From assembly GCF_003952725.1 (NCBI RefSeq), contig NZ_CP032509.1:3558001-3622000 (forward strand): a stretch of 64,000 bases of DNA, read 5' to 3'. A program made the position numbers and the translations under genes. The first letter of the stretch is position 1; every line of letters starts with the position of its first letter. Source of the stretch: Georhizobium profundi. Its GTDB lineage: Bacteria > Pseudomonadota > Alphaproteobacteria > Rhizobiales > Rhizobiaceae. This document shows positions 10,642 to 20,734 of the stretch, one piece after another. The notes beneath the pieces were generated by a model. That model was not told the origin of the DNA. It did not search any database and worked only from the letters and a program-made list of their open reading frames with translations.

Positions 10642-11706
10642 CGTAATCCGTATTTTATACTCGGCGTTCAGCCCGATGCCGGCAAAGACGAGATCAAGAG
10701 CGCCTTCCGGCGGCTCGCCATGGCGTTTCACCCGGACCAGAATCCCGGTGATTTCGGCGCTCAGGAGCGCTTCTCGGAAATCAACGCGGCCTACCAGATC
10801 CTCGGCAACCCCGATCGGCGTCGCGAATTCGATGAGGGGCTCATCGATGCGCGCGGACGCAAGCGGCCGGCCAGCGCGGCTGGGAAGCGAACAGCGGACC
10901 CCTTTGCCGCATCCGATATCAACCGCCGCCGTCCGGAGCCGCAGGAGCGGCCCGAGGATGTTGCCGAACGCATCTTCGGCGAGACCTTTCAGCAGGCCAA
11001 GCCCGCCGCCGACGCTGCACGGGCGGCAGGGCGCGCGACCATCAACGATGCGCCTGGGATCGATGACGTGCCGTTGGACGGTGCGCCTGCTGAGCCGCGC
11101 ACGGAAAAAGCCAATCCTGCCAAGCCGCAGCGCAGCTGGTCGCTCTTCGATCGCGCTTTGAAGCCGCTTTTCGGCTTGATCACCCCACGCGACGAGACAG
11201 GGGCGAGCGACACGCATGTGCGGCTCGAGGTGCCTCTGGCCACGATCATGAATGGTGGCGAGCACGAGGTGCGGCGCAGCGATGGGTCGACGGTTTCCGT
11301 CAAGGTGCCGCGCGGCGCTCTCCAGGGCGACATTGTCCGTGTTTCCGGACAGGGCAGCGGGGCGGATGCGGGTTCGCGCGGCGACCTCTGCGTCGCGATC
11401 GTTTACGAAAAGGACGCGCGCTTCCGCAGCGAAGGGCGCGATCTGGTTGTGGCAGTGCCGCTAACCCTGGATCAGGCAGTTTTCGGCGCGACGCTAACCG
11501 TGGAAAGTCTCGACGGGCCGATGCCGATCAAGGTCGATCCATGGTCGGATTCGGCCGCCAGCATTCGCGTGGCCGGCCGGGGCCTGCCCACCAGCGGCGG
11601 TACGCGCGGCGATCTCGTCTGCGAGCTGCGGCTGATGCTGCCGGCCGAAACGGACGAAAAGCTGACCGATCTTCTGCGCATGCAGCGCGGCGCCTGGTTC
11701 GTCTGA
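10642..11706 (+). CDS. J-domain protein with DnaJ C-terminal substrate domains
   Basis: Co-chaperone of the CbpA type. The J-domain occupies about residues 1-68 (MRNPYFILGV; HPD in FHPDQNPGD). A charged, low-complexity linker runs to about residue 190. The two DnaJ C-terminal beta domains follow (RLEVPLATIMNGGEHEV; KVPRGALQGDIVRVSGQG). No CxxCxGxG zinc finger is present, so it is a class B J-protein. I use ATG 10642 because GGAAG lies 8 nt upstream and family proteins begin at this point; 10624 is an alternative. It is 98 bp before fabI on the same strand. Confidence 0.9.
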   Translation, partial: RNPYFILGVQPDAGKDEIKSAFRRLAMAFHPDQNPGDFGAQERFSEINAAYQILGNPDRRREFDEGLIDARGRKRPASAAGKRTADPFAASDINRRRPEPQERPEDVAERIFGETFQQAKPAADAARAAGRATINDAPGIDDVPLDGAPAEPRTEKANPAKPQRSWSLFDRALKPLFGLITPRDETGASDTHVRLEVPLATIMNGGEHEVRRSDGSTVSVKVPRGALQGDIVRVSGQGSGADAGSRGDLCVAIVYEKDARFRSEGRDLVVAVPLTLDQAVFGATLTVESLDGPMPIKVDPWSDSAASIRVAGRGLPTSGGTRGDLVCELRLMLPAETDEKLTDLLRMQRGAWFV

Positions 11707-11804
11707 AGGATGAAAACCGCCCCGGGATAGCGTTCAGCTCTCCCTTGAACCATCGGAAGGCCTGTGCAATAGGCTCTCGCACTTGGAAAGCCGAGGAGAG
11801 AGAC

Positions 11805-12623
11805 ATGGATCAGGCAACGGGGCTGATGCGCGGCAAGCGCGGCGTCATCATGGGCCTCGCCAACAACCGCTCGATTGCCTGGGGCATTGCGAAGACCTTG
11901 GCAGAAAACGGTGCGGAAATCGCACTTACCTACCAGGGCGACGCGCTGCGCAAGCGGGTCGAGCCCCTGGCGGCAGAGCTTGGCGCGATCGTCGCCGGCC
12001 ATTGCGATGTTGCCGATGAAGAGACGATCGACGCCGTCTTCGCCGAAGTCGAGCGCCAGTGGGGCAAGATCGATTTCGTCGTTCACGCGATCGCTTTTTC
12101 CGACAAGGATGAGTTGACCGGCCGCTACCTGGAAACGTCGCGTTCGAACTTTGCGCGCACGATGGATATCTCGGTCTATTCGCTGACTGCAGTGACCAAG
12201 CGTGCCGAGAAGATCATGAACGACGGCGGCTCGGTGGTGACACTCACCTATTACGGCGCCGAGAAGGTCATGCCGCACTACAACGTCATGGGTGTCGCCA
12301 AGGCCGCGCTCGAGGCGAGCGTGCGCTATCTCGCCGTCGATCTCGGCAATCGCGGCATCCGCGTCAACGCGATTTCGGCCGGCCCGATCAAGACGCTCGC
12401 AGCTTCCGGCATTGGCGATTTCCGCTACATTCTCAAGTGGAACGAGTACAATGCTCCACTGAAGCGGACGGTCACGATCGAGGAAGTCGGGCGCTCGGCG
12501 CTTTACCTCCTTTCGGACCTTTCGACGGCCGTCACGGGCGAGATCCACCATGTCGACATGGGCTATCACACCGTCGGCATGAAGGCGGTCGATGCGCCGG
12601 ACATATCCGTCGTCAAGGACTGA
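11805..12623 (+). CDS. fabI: Enoyl-[acyl-carrier-protein] reductase (NADH)
   Basis: Last reductive step of fatty-acid elongation, reducing trans-2-enoyl-ACP with NADH. The 272 residues form a short-chain dehydrogenase fold with the FabI-type nucleotide motif (MGLANNRSIAWGIAK) and the Y-x6-K pair (Tyr about 159, Lys about 166, in YNVMGVAK). SAGPIKTLAASGI is the substrate loop. ATG 11805 has a strong ribosome site (GAGGAG). The frame is open much further upstream, but that part is not FabI. A histidine phosphatase gene follows after 25 bp. Confidence 0.97.
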   Translation: MDQATGLMRGKRGVIMGLANNRSIAWGIAKTLAENGAEIALTYQGDALRKRVEPLAAELGAIVAGHCDVADEETIDAVFAEVERQWGKIDFVVHAIAFSDKDELTGRYLETSRSNFARTMDISVYSLTAVTKRAEKIMNDGGSVVTLTYYGAEKVMPHYNVMGVAKAALEASVRYLAVDLGNRGIRVNAISAGPIKTLAASGIGDFRYILKWNEYNAPLKRTVTIEEVGRSALYLLSDLSTAVTGEIHHVDMGYHTVGMKAVDAPDISVVKD

Positions 12624-12648
12624 GCATCCCCTTCCAAGAGGCCGTGAC

Positions 12649-13248
12649 GTGCTGATTTATGCCATCCGCCACGGCCAGACGGACTGGAATGCCGAAGATC
12701 GCTTCCAGGGCGCGCGCGACATTCCGCTAAACGATATCGGGCGCGGTCAGGCCCGCGCGAACGGCCGCCTGCTTGCCCAGGAACTGGGAAGCACGATCAC
12801 CGAGTTCGATTTCGTGGCAAGCCCGCTTGGGCGGACCCGCGAGACGATGGAGCTGATCCGCGCCGAACTCGGCCTGCCGGTCGCCGACTACCGAACGGAC
12901 GATCGCATCATCGAGGTCTGTTTCGGCGACTGGGAAACGCGCACGCTCGAGGAACTCTCGCTCGATCAGGCCGACGCCGTCGCACAGCGCGATGCCGACA
13001 AATGGCATTTCATTCCGCCCGGAAGTGACGCCGAGAGCTATGAAATCCTCTCTTGGCGCGTGGCATCCTGGCTTGAGACCGTGGACCGGCCGACGATCTG
13101 CGTCTGCCATGGTGGGGTCATTCGCTCGCTGTTCAAGCTGGTTGGCCAGTTGCCTGCCGAGGATGCCGTGGTCATGCCGGTGCACCAGGATCGCATCGTG
13201 CTCATCAAGGACGGTTCCGCGTCCTGGCTACCCGTGGCCGGTGGTTGA
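12649..13248 (+). CDS. Histidine phosphatase family protein (phosphoglycerate mutase-like)
   Basis: Branch of the phosphoglycerate mutase superfamily. The catalytic motif IRHGQTDWN is at the N-terminus, FVASPLGRTRETM gives the second arginine, and CHGGVIRSL supplies the second catalytic His. At 199 residues it fits cofactor-dependent phosphatases of the CobC/GpmB kind. The substrate cannot be told. The start is GTG 12649, with AGAGG 8 nt upstream. Longer ATG readings would overlap fabI. No cobalamin genes are nearby, so a CobC role is not supported. Confidence 0.87.
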   Translation: MLIYAIRHGQTDWNAEDRFQGARDIPLNDIGRGQARANGRLLAQELGSTITEFDFVASPLGRTRETMELIRAELGLPVADYRTDDRIIEVCFGDWETRTLEELSLDQADAVAQRDADKWHFIPPGSDAESYEILSWRVASWLETVDRPTICVCHGGVIRSLFKLVGQLPAEDAVVMPVHQDRIVLIKDGSASWLPVAGG

Positions 13249-13358
13249 CGCTGCGGCACCCGCCCTGCCCCCGTTTGCCATGCGTCCGACGTTTGCGCAT
13301 GGGCAAGGCTTGCGTTAGATCAGGCTCCGCTTTCACTTGAGATGCACCCAGGCACCCC

Positions 13359-14471
13359 ATGTCGCACAATACTTTCGGCCATCTTTTCCGCGTGACGACC
13401 TTCGGCGAAAGCCATGGCGTGGCGCTTGGGTGCGTGGTCGATGGCTGCCCGCCCGGCATCGCCTTCACACTGGCCGAGCTTCAACGCTGGCTCGACAAGC
13501 GTAAGCCGGGACAATCGCGTTTCGTGACGCAGCGTCGTGAAGACGACGTGGTGAAGGTTCTCTCCGGGGTGATGCCGCAGGAAGACGGGTTCACCTATGT
13601 GACCACCGGCACGCCGATCGCGCTCGTCATCGAGAACACCGACCAGCGGTCCAAGGACTACTCCGAGATTTCGCGGCAGTATCGGCCCGGCCATGCCGAT
13701 TACACCTATGACGTCAAATACGGCGTGCGCGACTATCGCGGCGGCGGGCGCTCGTCGGCGCGCGAAACCGCGGCGCGCGTGGCGGCCGGCGGCATCGCCC
13801 GCAAGGTGCTTCCCGGTGTGAAATTCCGCGGCGCGCTCGTGCAGATCGGCGATCGCCCGATCAACCGGCGCAACTGGGACTGGGATAGCGTCGACACCAA
13901 CCCGTTCTTCGCGCCCGATCCGGAGATCGTGCCGGTGTGGGAAGACTATCTCGATGAGGTGCGCAAGGCCGGTTCTTCGGTGGGTGCCATCATCGAAGTG
14001 GTGGCGGAAGGCGTACCTGCAGGTCTTGGGGCACCGATCTACGCCAAGCTCGACCAGGACATTTGCGCCGGGCTGATGTCGATCAACGCCGTCAAGGGCG
14101 TGGAAATCGGCAACGGTTTTCTGGCAGCGACGATCCGCGGCGAAGACAATGCCGACGAAATGCGCATCGGCCCCGATGGCAAGCCGATCTTCCTCTCCAA
14201 TCATGCCGGCGGCATTCTGGGAGGCATTTCCACAGGCCAGCCGATCGTTGCGCGCTTCGCCGTGAAGCCGACGTCGTCGATTTTGAACGAGCGCCGCAGC
14301 ATCGATGCCGACGGAAACGAAGTCGATATCCGCACCAAGGGTCGCCATGACCCGTGCGTCGGCATCCGCGCCGTTCCGATCGGAGAGGCCATGCTCGCCT
14401 GCACGATCGCCGATCACTATCTCAGGGACCGAGGGCAGACCGGCCGGTCGAGACTTGCCGACGACGACTGA
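13359..14471 (+). CDS. aroC: Chorismate synthase
   Basis: FMNH2-dependent enzyme that converts EPSP to chorismate, the last step of the shikimate pathway. The 370 residues carry the three family signatures: [18 protein letters not shown] near the N-terminus, [20 protein letters not shown] in the middle, and the C-terminal segment from about [16 protein letters not shown]. It begins [16 protein letters not shown], as expected. A 110-bp gap separates it from the histidine phosphatase, and ribB follows after 49 bp. Confidence 0.98.
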   Translation: MSHNTFGHLFRVTTFGESHGVALGCVVDGCPPGIAFTLAELQRWLDKRKPGQSRFVTQRREDDVVKVLSGVMPQEDGFTYVTTGTPIALVIENTDQRSKDYSEISRQYRPGHADYTYDVKYGVRDYRGGGRSSARETAARVAAGGIARKVLPGVKFRGALVQIGDRPINRRNWDWDSVDTNPFFAPDPEIVPVWEDYLDEVRKAGSSVGAIIEVVAEGVPAGLGAPIYAKLDQDICAGLMSINAVKGVEIGNGFLAATIRGEDNADEMRIGPDGKPIFLSNHAGGILGGISTGQPIVARFAVKPTSSILNERRSIDADGNEVDIRTKGRHDPCVGIRAVPIGEAMLACTIADHYLRDRGQTGRSRLADDD

Positions 14472-14520
14472 AGCCCCTCCGCCACACGAGTTGCGTCCAT
14501 ACGCTTGCTAGGAACACGTC

Positions 14521-15618
14521 ATGCCATACGACCAGAAACGCGTTGTCGAAGCTCTGCGGGCCTTCGAAGCCGGTGAAATCGTCGTCGTCACCGACGATGA
14601 CGGGCGCGAAAACGAAGGCGACCTGATCGTCGCTGCCGTTCATTGCACGCCCGAGAAAATGGCTTTCATCGTGCGCCACACGTCCGGCATCGTCTGCACG
14701 CCGATGACACGCGAAGACGCCAAGCGCTTCAATCTCGGCCCGATGGTTGCCGAAAACGATGCGCCGCACACGACGGCCTTCACCGTCTCGGTGGACTACA
14801 AGCACGGCACGACGACGGGGATCTCGGCCGACGACCGGACGCTGACGGCACGCAACCTTGCCAATCCCAATGCCGGTGCGGTCGATTTCGTGCGGCCGGG
14901 CCACATTTTCCCGCTCGTTGCACGCGAGGGCGGCGTCTTGATGCGCTCCGGCCACACGGAAGCGGCGGTGGACCTCTGCAAGCTGGCCAATCTGCCGCCC
15001 GTCGGTGTCATTTGCGAACTCGTCAACGACGACGGCACGGTGATGCGCGGACCGCAGGTTGCAGCCTTTGCCGACGCCAACGGCCTCAAGCAGGTTTCCG
15101 TCGCCGACCTGATCGCCTATCGGCAGCGCAAGGAAACGCTGGTCAAGCAGAACGCCACCTTCCCGATCGAGACGCCGCACGGGCGCGCTGTCGCGCATTC
15201 CTATTCCCTCCCTTGGGACCCGATGCATCATCTCGCCATCGTTTTCGGCGACATTCGTGACGGCGAGGACGTGCCAGTGCGGCTCCAGGTCGGGTCGGTG
15301 CAGGATGTGTTCGGCACGCCTCGCCCGATCGATGCCTATATGCAGCGTATCGCGGCCCACGGGCGCGGCGTGATCGTCTATCTTCGTGAGGGCTCCGTCG
15401 GCGTTGGCCAGCAGAATGCGGGACGCGCAGCGCTCGGCACCGAAGAACATGACGAGGCTAAAGCCCGCGAGAACGAATGGCTGGAAATCGGCCTTGGCGC
15501 TCAGATCCTGAAGGACCTCGGCATCACGTCGATCCGCCTGCTCGCCTCGCGCGAACGGCATTATGTTGGGCTGGAAGGCTTTGGCATCGCCATCACCGAA
15601 ACCGAAATCTGCTCTTGA
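14521..15618 (+). CDS. ribB: 3,4-dihydroxy-2-butanone-4-phosphate synthase with degenerate GTP cyclohydrolase II domain
   Basis: The N-terminal domain (about 1-205) is a complete DHBP synthase: DDDGRENEGD with catalytic acidic residues, HTSGIVCTPM, HGTTTGISADDRT and RSGHTEAAVDL. It makes the four-carbon riboflavin precursor from ribulose 5-phosphate. The C-terminal domain (about 215-365) has the GTP cyclohydrolase II fold sequence but has lost the zinc cysteines: where active enzymes have C...RCDCG, this has GSVQDVFGTPRPIDAY. EGRGIG is replaced by EGSVGVG. So only RibB activity is expected; the arrangement matches the RibBX-type hybrids known in Proteobacteria. A separate active RibA must exist elsewhere. 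Confidence 0.95.
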   Translation: MPYDQKRVVEALRAFEAGEIVVVTDDDGRENEGDLIVAAVHCTPEKMAFIVRHTSGIVCTPMTREDAKRFNLGPMVAENDAPHTTAFTVSVDYKHGTTTGISADDRTLTARNLANPNAGAVDFVRPGHIFPLVAREGGVLMRSGHTEAAVDLCKLANLPPVGVICELVNDDGTVMRGPQVAAFADANGLKQVSVADLIAYRQRKETLVKQNATFPIETPHGRAVAHSYSLPWDPMHHLAIVFGDIRDGEDVPVRLQVGSVQDVFGTPRPIDAYMQRIAAHGRGVIVYLREGSVGVGQQNAGRAALGTEEHDEAKARENEWLEIGLGAQILKDLGITSIRLLASRERHYVGLEGFGIAITETEICS

Positions 15619-15640
15619 TCACACTCCGGGGAAGCGCGTC

Positions 15641-16566
<926 letters not shown>

Positions 16567-16570
<4 letters not shown>

Positions 16571-16830
16571 CCATGAACGCGCAACCGGATGCCATCGCCG
16601 AGATCGCGGGATTGAGCTTCGAGCAGGCTCTGGCCGAACTGGAGCGCATCGTATCGGATCTGGAGCGGGGCGATGTGCCGCTCGATCGCTCGATCGCCAT
16701 CTATGAGCGTGGCGAAGCCCTCAAGAAGCATTGCGAAACGCTGCTGAAAGCCGCCGAAGATCGCGTCGAGAAAATCCGGCTCGACCGGAACGGCAAGCCG
16801 ACGGGCGTCGAGCCGCTGGACGACGCCTAA
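16567..16830 (+). CDS. xseB: Exodeoxyribonuclease VII small subunit
   Basis: Small subunit of ExoVII, which binds the large XseA subunit to degrade single-stranded DNA. The 87 residues are mostly helical, with the family pattern [20 protein letters not shown] and [19 protein letters not shown]. The ATG at 16567 overlaps the stop of the HDAC-family gene; a second ATG lies 6 nt later. No xseA gene is in the window. In many rhizobia dxs and tlyA follow directly; here a minus-strand GGDEF-EAL gene lies between. Confidence 0.95.
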
Positions 16831-16859
16831 GCTTTGAAACCTGTTGCTGGCATAGTTCG

Positions 16860-18377
16860 TTAGGAGGCTTCGGCCAGCATTCCGCCAATTCTTGAAAGAT
16901 CGATCTGTTCAAGTGGCTGCGGGCGAGCGATCGCGTAGCCCTGGAAGCGATCACAGCCAGCAGCCTTGGCCAGCTGGAAGTCCTCGTCCGTCTCGACACC
17001 TTCGGCCACGACCGAGATGCCCTGGATGCGGCCCACTTCCGTCAGTGCCGAGACCAGCACCTGCGCGAGCCTGTCCTTCCCAAGATTGCTGATATAGCTG
17101 CGATCGATCTTGATGACGTCGATCGGCAAAGTTTTCAGATAGTTGAAGCCACAATGTCCGGTGCCGAAATCGTCGAGCGCCAGGCGAATGCCCATGGCGC
17201 GCAATTTGTTCAGCCTGCGCAGCACATCGGGCGTTGCGTCGGTCGCTGCCGTTTCGGTGATTTCATAGACGATGCGCTGCGGGGCGCAGCCTGTCTGTTG
17301 GAGAACGCGCTCGGTCATGGCCACCAGATTGTCGCGCTTCAATTGCTCGCCCGAGACATTGATGCTCACATTCAGGTGCCCGAGCCGAGCCAGATCCTGA
17401 CAGGCGCGGGTAAAGACCCACTCGCCCAGGAGATCGATCAATGTCGATGATTCCGCCACCGGAATGAATTCGATCGGAGGAATAAGGCCGCGCACGGGAT
17501 GGCGCCAGCGCACCAAGGCTTCGAAGCCTTTCACCTGCTTTTGAGCATCGACCACGGGCTGGTAGTGCAATTCGAGATGGTCGAGATAGATCGCTGCTCG
17601 CAGTTCGCGCTGGAGATACCGAACGCGGCGGCGATCCTGCAGCATGGACTCCTCGAACGTCGTCGCGCGCCCGCGTCCTGCCGATTTGCTCGCGTAAAGC
17701 GCCAGGTCTGCATTCTGGAAAAGTCCGCTTGCATCATGGGCACGATCAATCGACGTGGCAGTGCCGATCGAAACGCTGAGGGCGATGTCGTGCCCTGCGT
17801 GCCTGAAGGGTTTTGCGACCAGTTGCAGCAGAAGCGCCGTCTGGCGCGCGATTTCGGCCTCGGAGGTGCCAAAGAAGAGGATCGCGAATTCGTCTCCGCC
17901 CAGCCGCCCGACTTGGCCCGTCTTGAACTGATGGCGAAGGCAATTGCTGAGATGAACAAGCGCTGCATCGCCCGCCGGATGTCCGAGCGTGTCGTTGAGC
18001 TGCTTGAAATGATCGATGTCGATCAGCATCAGCGTGACGGGCACATCGGTCCTGCGAACGGCCTGATCGAGACATTCCATAAAATGTCGGCGCGCCAGGG
18101 CGCCGGTCATGACATCGCTTTCCATCATGCGCTGCCGCTCGCCATCGGCGATGTGGGCGTGCTCAAGCTTTCGGTAGACACCGCGCCTGGCATGATGGAG
18201 CGTGAACATGGAAAACCCGACTGCCGCCATCGCAGCTGCGGATGTCGCGACGATGGAACCTGTGGCATCCGCTGACAGGGCGATGGCGGATGTGGCCGTC
18301 AGCGCCCCCACAAGCGAACATTGCGACACCAGATAGGATCGACGGCTCTGGCGTTGGATCGTTGCTATCAGTCCCAT
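16860..18377 (-). CDS. Membrane-anchored GGDEF-EAL protein (cyclic di-GMP turnover)
   Basis: 505 residues. The N-terminus has two hydrophobic helices (about 15-60), with no recognised sensor domain. GGDEF follows (about 90-245; active-site sequence GRLGGDEFAILFFG intact), then EAL (about 255-500; EALVRW intact, with NVSGEQL, DDFGTG and KIDRSYI, and VAEGVE further on). Both catalytic signatures are complete, so diguanylate cyclase and phosphodiesterase activity are both possible. No RxxD inhibitory site is evident. It is a single gene on the minus strand between xseB and dxs. Confidence 0.94.
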   Translation of the reverse strand: MGLIATIQRQSRRSYLVSQCSLVGALTATSAIALSADATGSIVATSAAAMAAVGFSMFTLHHARRGVYRKLEHAHIADGERQRMMESDVMTGALARRHFMECLDQAVRRTDVPVTLMLIDIDHFKQLNDTLGHPAGDAALVHLSNCLRHQFKTGQVGRLGGDEFAILFFGTSEAEIARQTALLLQLVAKPFRHAGHDIALSVSIGTATSIDRAHDASGLFQNADLALYASKSAGRGRATTFEESMLQDRRRVRYLQRELRAAIYLDHLELHYQPVVDAQKQVKGFEALVRWRHPVRGLIPPIEFIPVAESSTLIDLLGEWVFTRACQDLARLGHLNVSINVSGEQLKRDNLVAMTERVLQQTGCAPQRIVYEITETAATDATPDVLRRLNKLRAMGIRLALDDFGTGHCGFNYLKTLPIDVIKIDRSYISNLGKDRLAQVLVSALTEVGRIQGISVVAEGVETDEDFQLAKAAGCDRFQGYAIARPQPLEQIDLSRIGGMLAEAS

Positions 18378-18777
18378 TGCGTCGGTCAGGCCCCGTTTAA
18401 CTCAGCCTGTTCCTGCCTATCGCCCAGATGTTAAGGCACGGTTGAAATTCAGTATTTCCGCAAAGGCCAACCGATGGAGCCTGGCGGCGAGCGTCTGTCA
18501 GCTCGCCTGCTTGCCCGTCCGTTCGACCTCTTTCGACATGGCTTCCCGCACATTTCATGCCGGCCGGGGGTGCAAGTTTCGCCTTGCCTCGCCATATCTG
18601 GTGATACATCGCCCGGGTGTCCAAAGGACACATCCATAGGGCGCAGGCGGAATTCATCCCTTTGCCACAGCGGCGACATTGGATAGGAACAACCTTTACC
18701 CGATCGGTCGCGGCGAGACGGACCGAAACGACAACACCGGACACGGCCCAAAAGAAGCCGTGCGGAACGAGGCCAGC
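18378..18777. other. 400-bp divergent intergenic region (GGDEF-EAL gene / dxs)
   Basis: No supported gene. The dxs frame is open back to 18679, but that extension has no DXS resemblance. The region should carry promoters for both flanking genes. The one structure I see is the inverted repeat GTGTCC-AAA-GGACAC (18617-18631), about 150 bp before dxs, which could be an operator or small hairpin. I find no TPP-type or other riboswitch pattern ahead of dxs. Confidence 0.55.
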
Positions 18778-20712
18778 GTGACGCAACTTCCCCACACCGC
18801 GAAACCGGAAACTCCGCTGCTTGACCGCGTGACGTGGCCAGCGGACCTCAAGGCGATCGACGATCGGCAGATGCCGCAGCTTGCCAAGGAGCTGCGCGCC
18901 GAAATGGTCGATGCCGTTTCGGTCACGGGGGGACATCTCGGTGCCGGCTTGGGCGTGGTGGAGCTGACCCTTGCCATCCACAAGGTGTTCGACACGCCGG
19001 AAGACCGGCTGATCTTCGATGTCGGCCACCAGTGCTATCCGCACAAGATCATCACAGGCCGGCGTGACCGCATCCGCACGCTGCGCCAGGAAGACGGACT
19101 GTCCGGATTCACCAAGCGGGACGAAAGCGTCTATGACCCCTTCGGGGCCGCACACTCCTCGACGTCCATTTCCGCCGGCCTCGGCATGGCGGTCGCCAGC
19201 GACCTGACGGGCAAGAAGCGGCACGTCATCGCCGTCATCGGCGACGGCGCGCTGTCAGCCGGCATGGCCTATGAGGCGCTGAACAATGCCGGCGCACTCG
19301 ATGCGCGGCTCATCGTCATCCTCAACGACAACGACATGTCGATCGCGCCGCCGACGGGCGCCATGAGCGCCTATCTGGCGCGGCTCGCGTCCGGCCGGAC
19401 CTATATGGGCATCCGCGAGTTCGGCAAGAAGCTGACGGCCTATCTCGGCCGATCGGTCGACCGCGCCATTACGCGCGCCGTCGAGCACGCCCGCGGCTAC
19501 GTGACCGGTGGGACGCTGTTCGAGGAGATGGGCTTTTATCACATCGGGCCGATCGACGGTCATTCCTTCGACCACCTGCTGCCTGTCCTGCGCAACGTGC
19601 GCGACAACGGGCGCGGGCCGGTGCTCATCCACGTCGTCACCCAGAAAGGCAAAGGCTACCCGCCGGCCGAGGCCGCTGCCGACAAGTATCACGGTGTTTC
19701 CAAGTTCGACGTAATCACCGGCACCCAGGCGAAGGCCAAGCCAAATGCACCGAGCTACACGAACGTCTTTGCCGACGCTCTGATCGGCGAAGCACGTCAG
19801 GACGACCGCATTGTCGCGGTGACCGCTGCCATGCCGGACGGGACAGGCCTTGGCAAATTCGCCAAGGAATTTGCGGCACGCACCTTCGATGTCGGGATTG
19901 CGGAGCAGCATGCCGTCACCTTCGCCGCCGGTATGGCCACCGAGGGGCTGAAGCCGTTCGTGGCGATTTACTCGACCTTCCTGCAGCGCGGCTACGACCA
20001 GGTCGTGCACGACGTGGCCATCCAGAACCTGCCCGTCCGCTTCGCCATCGATCGCGCCGGCTTTGTCGGTGCCGATGGCGCAACACATGCGGGTTCGTTC
20101 GACACCACCTATCTGGCCACCCTGCCGGGCTTCGTCGTCATGGCGCCAGCGGATGAAGCCGAGCTCAAGCACATGGTGCGCACTGCTGCCGCCTATGACG
20201 ATGGCCCGATCGCGTTCCGCTATCCACGCGGCGAAGGTGTGGGCATCGAGATGCCGGAGCGCGGCGAGATTCTGCCGATCGGCAAGGGTCGCATCGTCAA
20301 GCAGGGCACGAAGGTCGCGCTTCTCTCATTCGGCACACGGCTTGCCGATGCGCTGCTTGCGGCGGAAGACCTCGATGCGGCAGGCTTGTCGACAACGGTT
20401 GCCGATGCCCGTTTCTGCAAGCCGCTGGACGAAGCGATGATCGCGGAACTCGCAGCCACGCACGAGGTGCTGATCACGATCGAGGAGGGCGCAGTCGGCG
20501 GCTTCGGCTCGCATGTGCTGCACTATCTCTCGAACGAGGGCCTGCTCGACAATGGGCTGAAGGTGCGCTCGCTCGTGATGCCCGACATCTTCATGGACCA
20601 GGCGAAGCCCGAAATCATGGTCGCCAAGGCCGGCCTCGACCGCAAGGGCATCGTGGACACGGTTTTCCGGGCCCTCGAACAGCACGGCGTCGAGCTTCCG
20701 GCAAAGGCCTGA
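18778..20712 (+). CDS. dxs: 1-deoxy-D-xylulose-5-phosphate synthase
   Basis: Thiamine-diphosphate enzyme that condenses pyruvate and glyceraldehyde 3-phosphate, the first step of the MEP isoprenoid pathway. The 644 residues match the family length. The TPP-binding motif [18 protein letters not shown] is followed by the ND of NDNDMS. The transketolase middle domain ([18 protein letters not shown], with the catalytic Glu) and the C-terminal domain are complete. I choose GTG 18778 because GAGG lies 5 nt upstream and the protein then begins like other DXS. ispE, which acts later in the pathway, is at 43 kb. Confidence 0.97.
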   Translation: MTQLPHTAKPETPLLDRVTWPADLKAIDDRQMPQLAKELRAEMVDAVSVTGGHLGAGLGVVELTLAIHKVFDTPEDRLIFDVGHQCYPHKIITGRRDRIRTLRQEDGLSGFTKRDESVYDPFGAAHSSTSISAGLGMAVASDLTGKKRHVIAVIGDGALSAGMAYEALNNAGALDARLIVILNDNDMSIAPPTGAMSAYLARLASGRTYMGIREFGKKLTAYLGRSVDRAITRAVEHARGYVTGGTLFEEMGFYHIGPIDGHSFDHLLPVLRNVRDNGRGPVLIHVVTQKGKGYPPAEAAADKYHGVSKFDVITGTQAKAKPNAPSYTNVFADALIGEARQDDRIVAVTAAMPDGTGLGKFAKEFAARTFDVGIAEQHAVTFAAGMATEGLKPFVAIYSTFLQRGYDQVVHDVAIQNLPVRFAIDRAGFVGADGATHAGSFDTTYLATLPGFVVMAPADEAELKHMVRTAAAYDDGPIAFRYPRGEGVGIEMPERGEILPIGKGRIVKQGTKVALLSFGTRLADALLAAEDLDAAGLSTTVADARFCKPLDEAMIAELAATHEVLITIEEGAVGGFGSHVLHYLSNEGLLDNGLKVRSLVMPDIFMDQAKPEIMVAKAGLDRKGIVDTVFRALEQHGVELPAKA

Positions 20713-20734
20713 ACGGCCCTACCAGACAGTGCGA

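Noticed and set aside
11541..11804. N-terminal extension of FabI
   Set aside because: The open frame continues inside the upstream J-protein gene; ATG 11805 has a strong ribosome site and gives the normal FabI length.
18679..18777. Longer N-terminus of DXS
   Set aside because: Residues upstream of GTG 18778 do not resemble DXS, and the GTG has a ribosome site.
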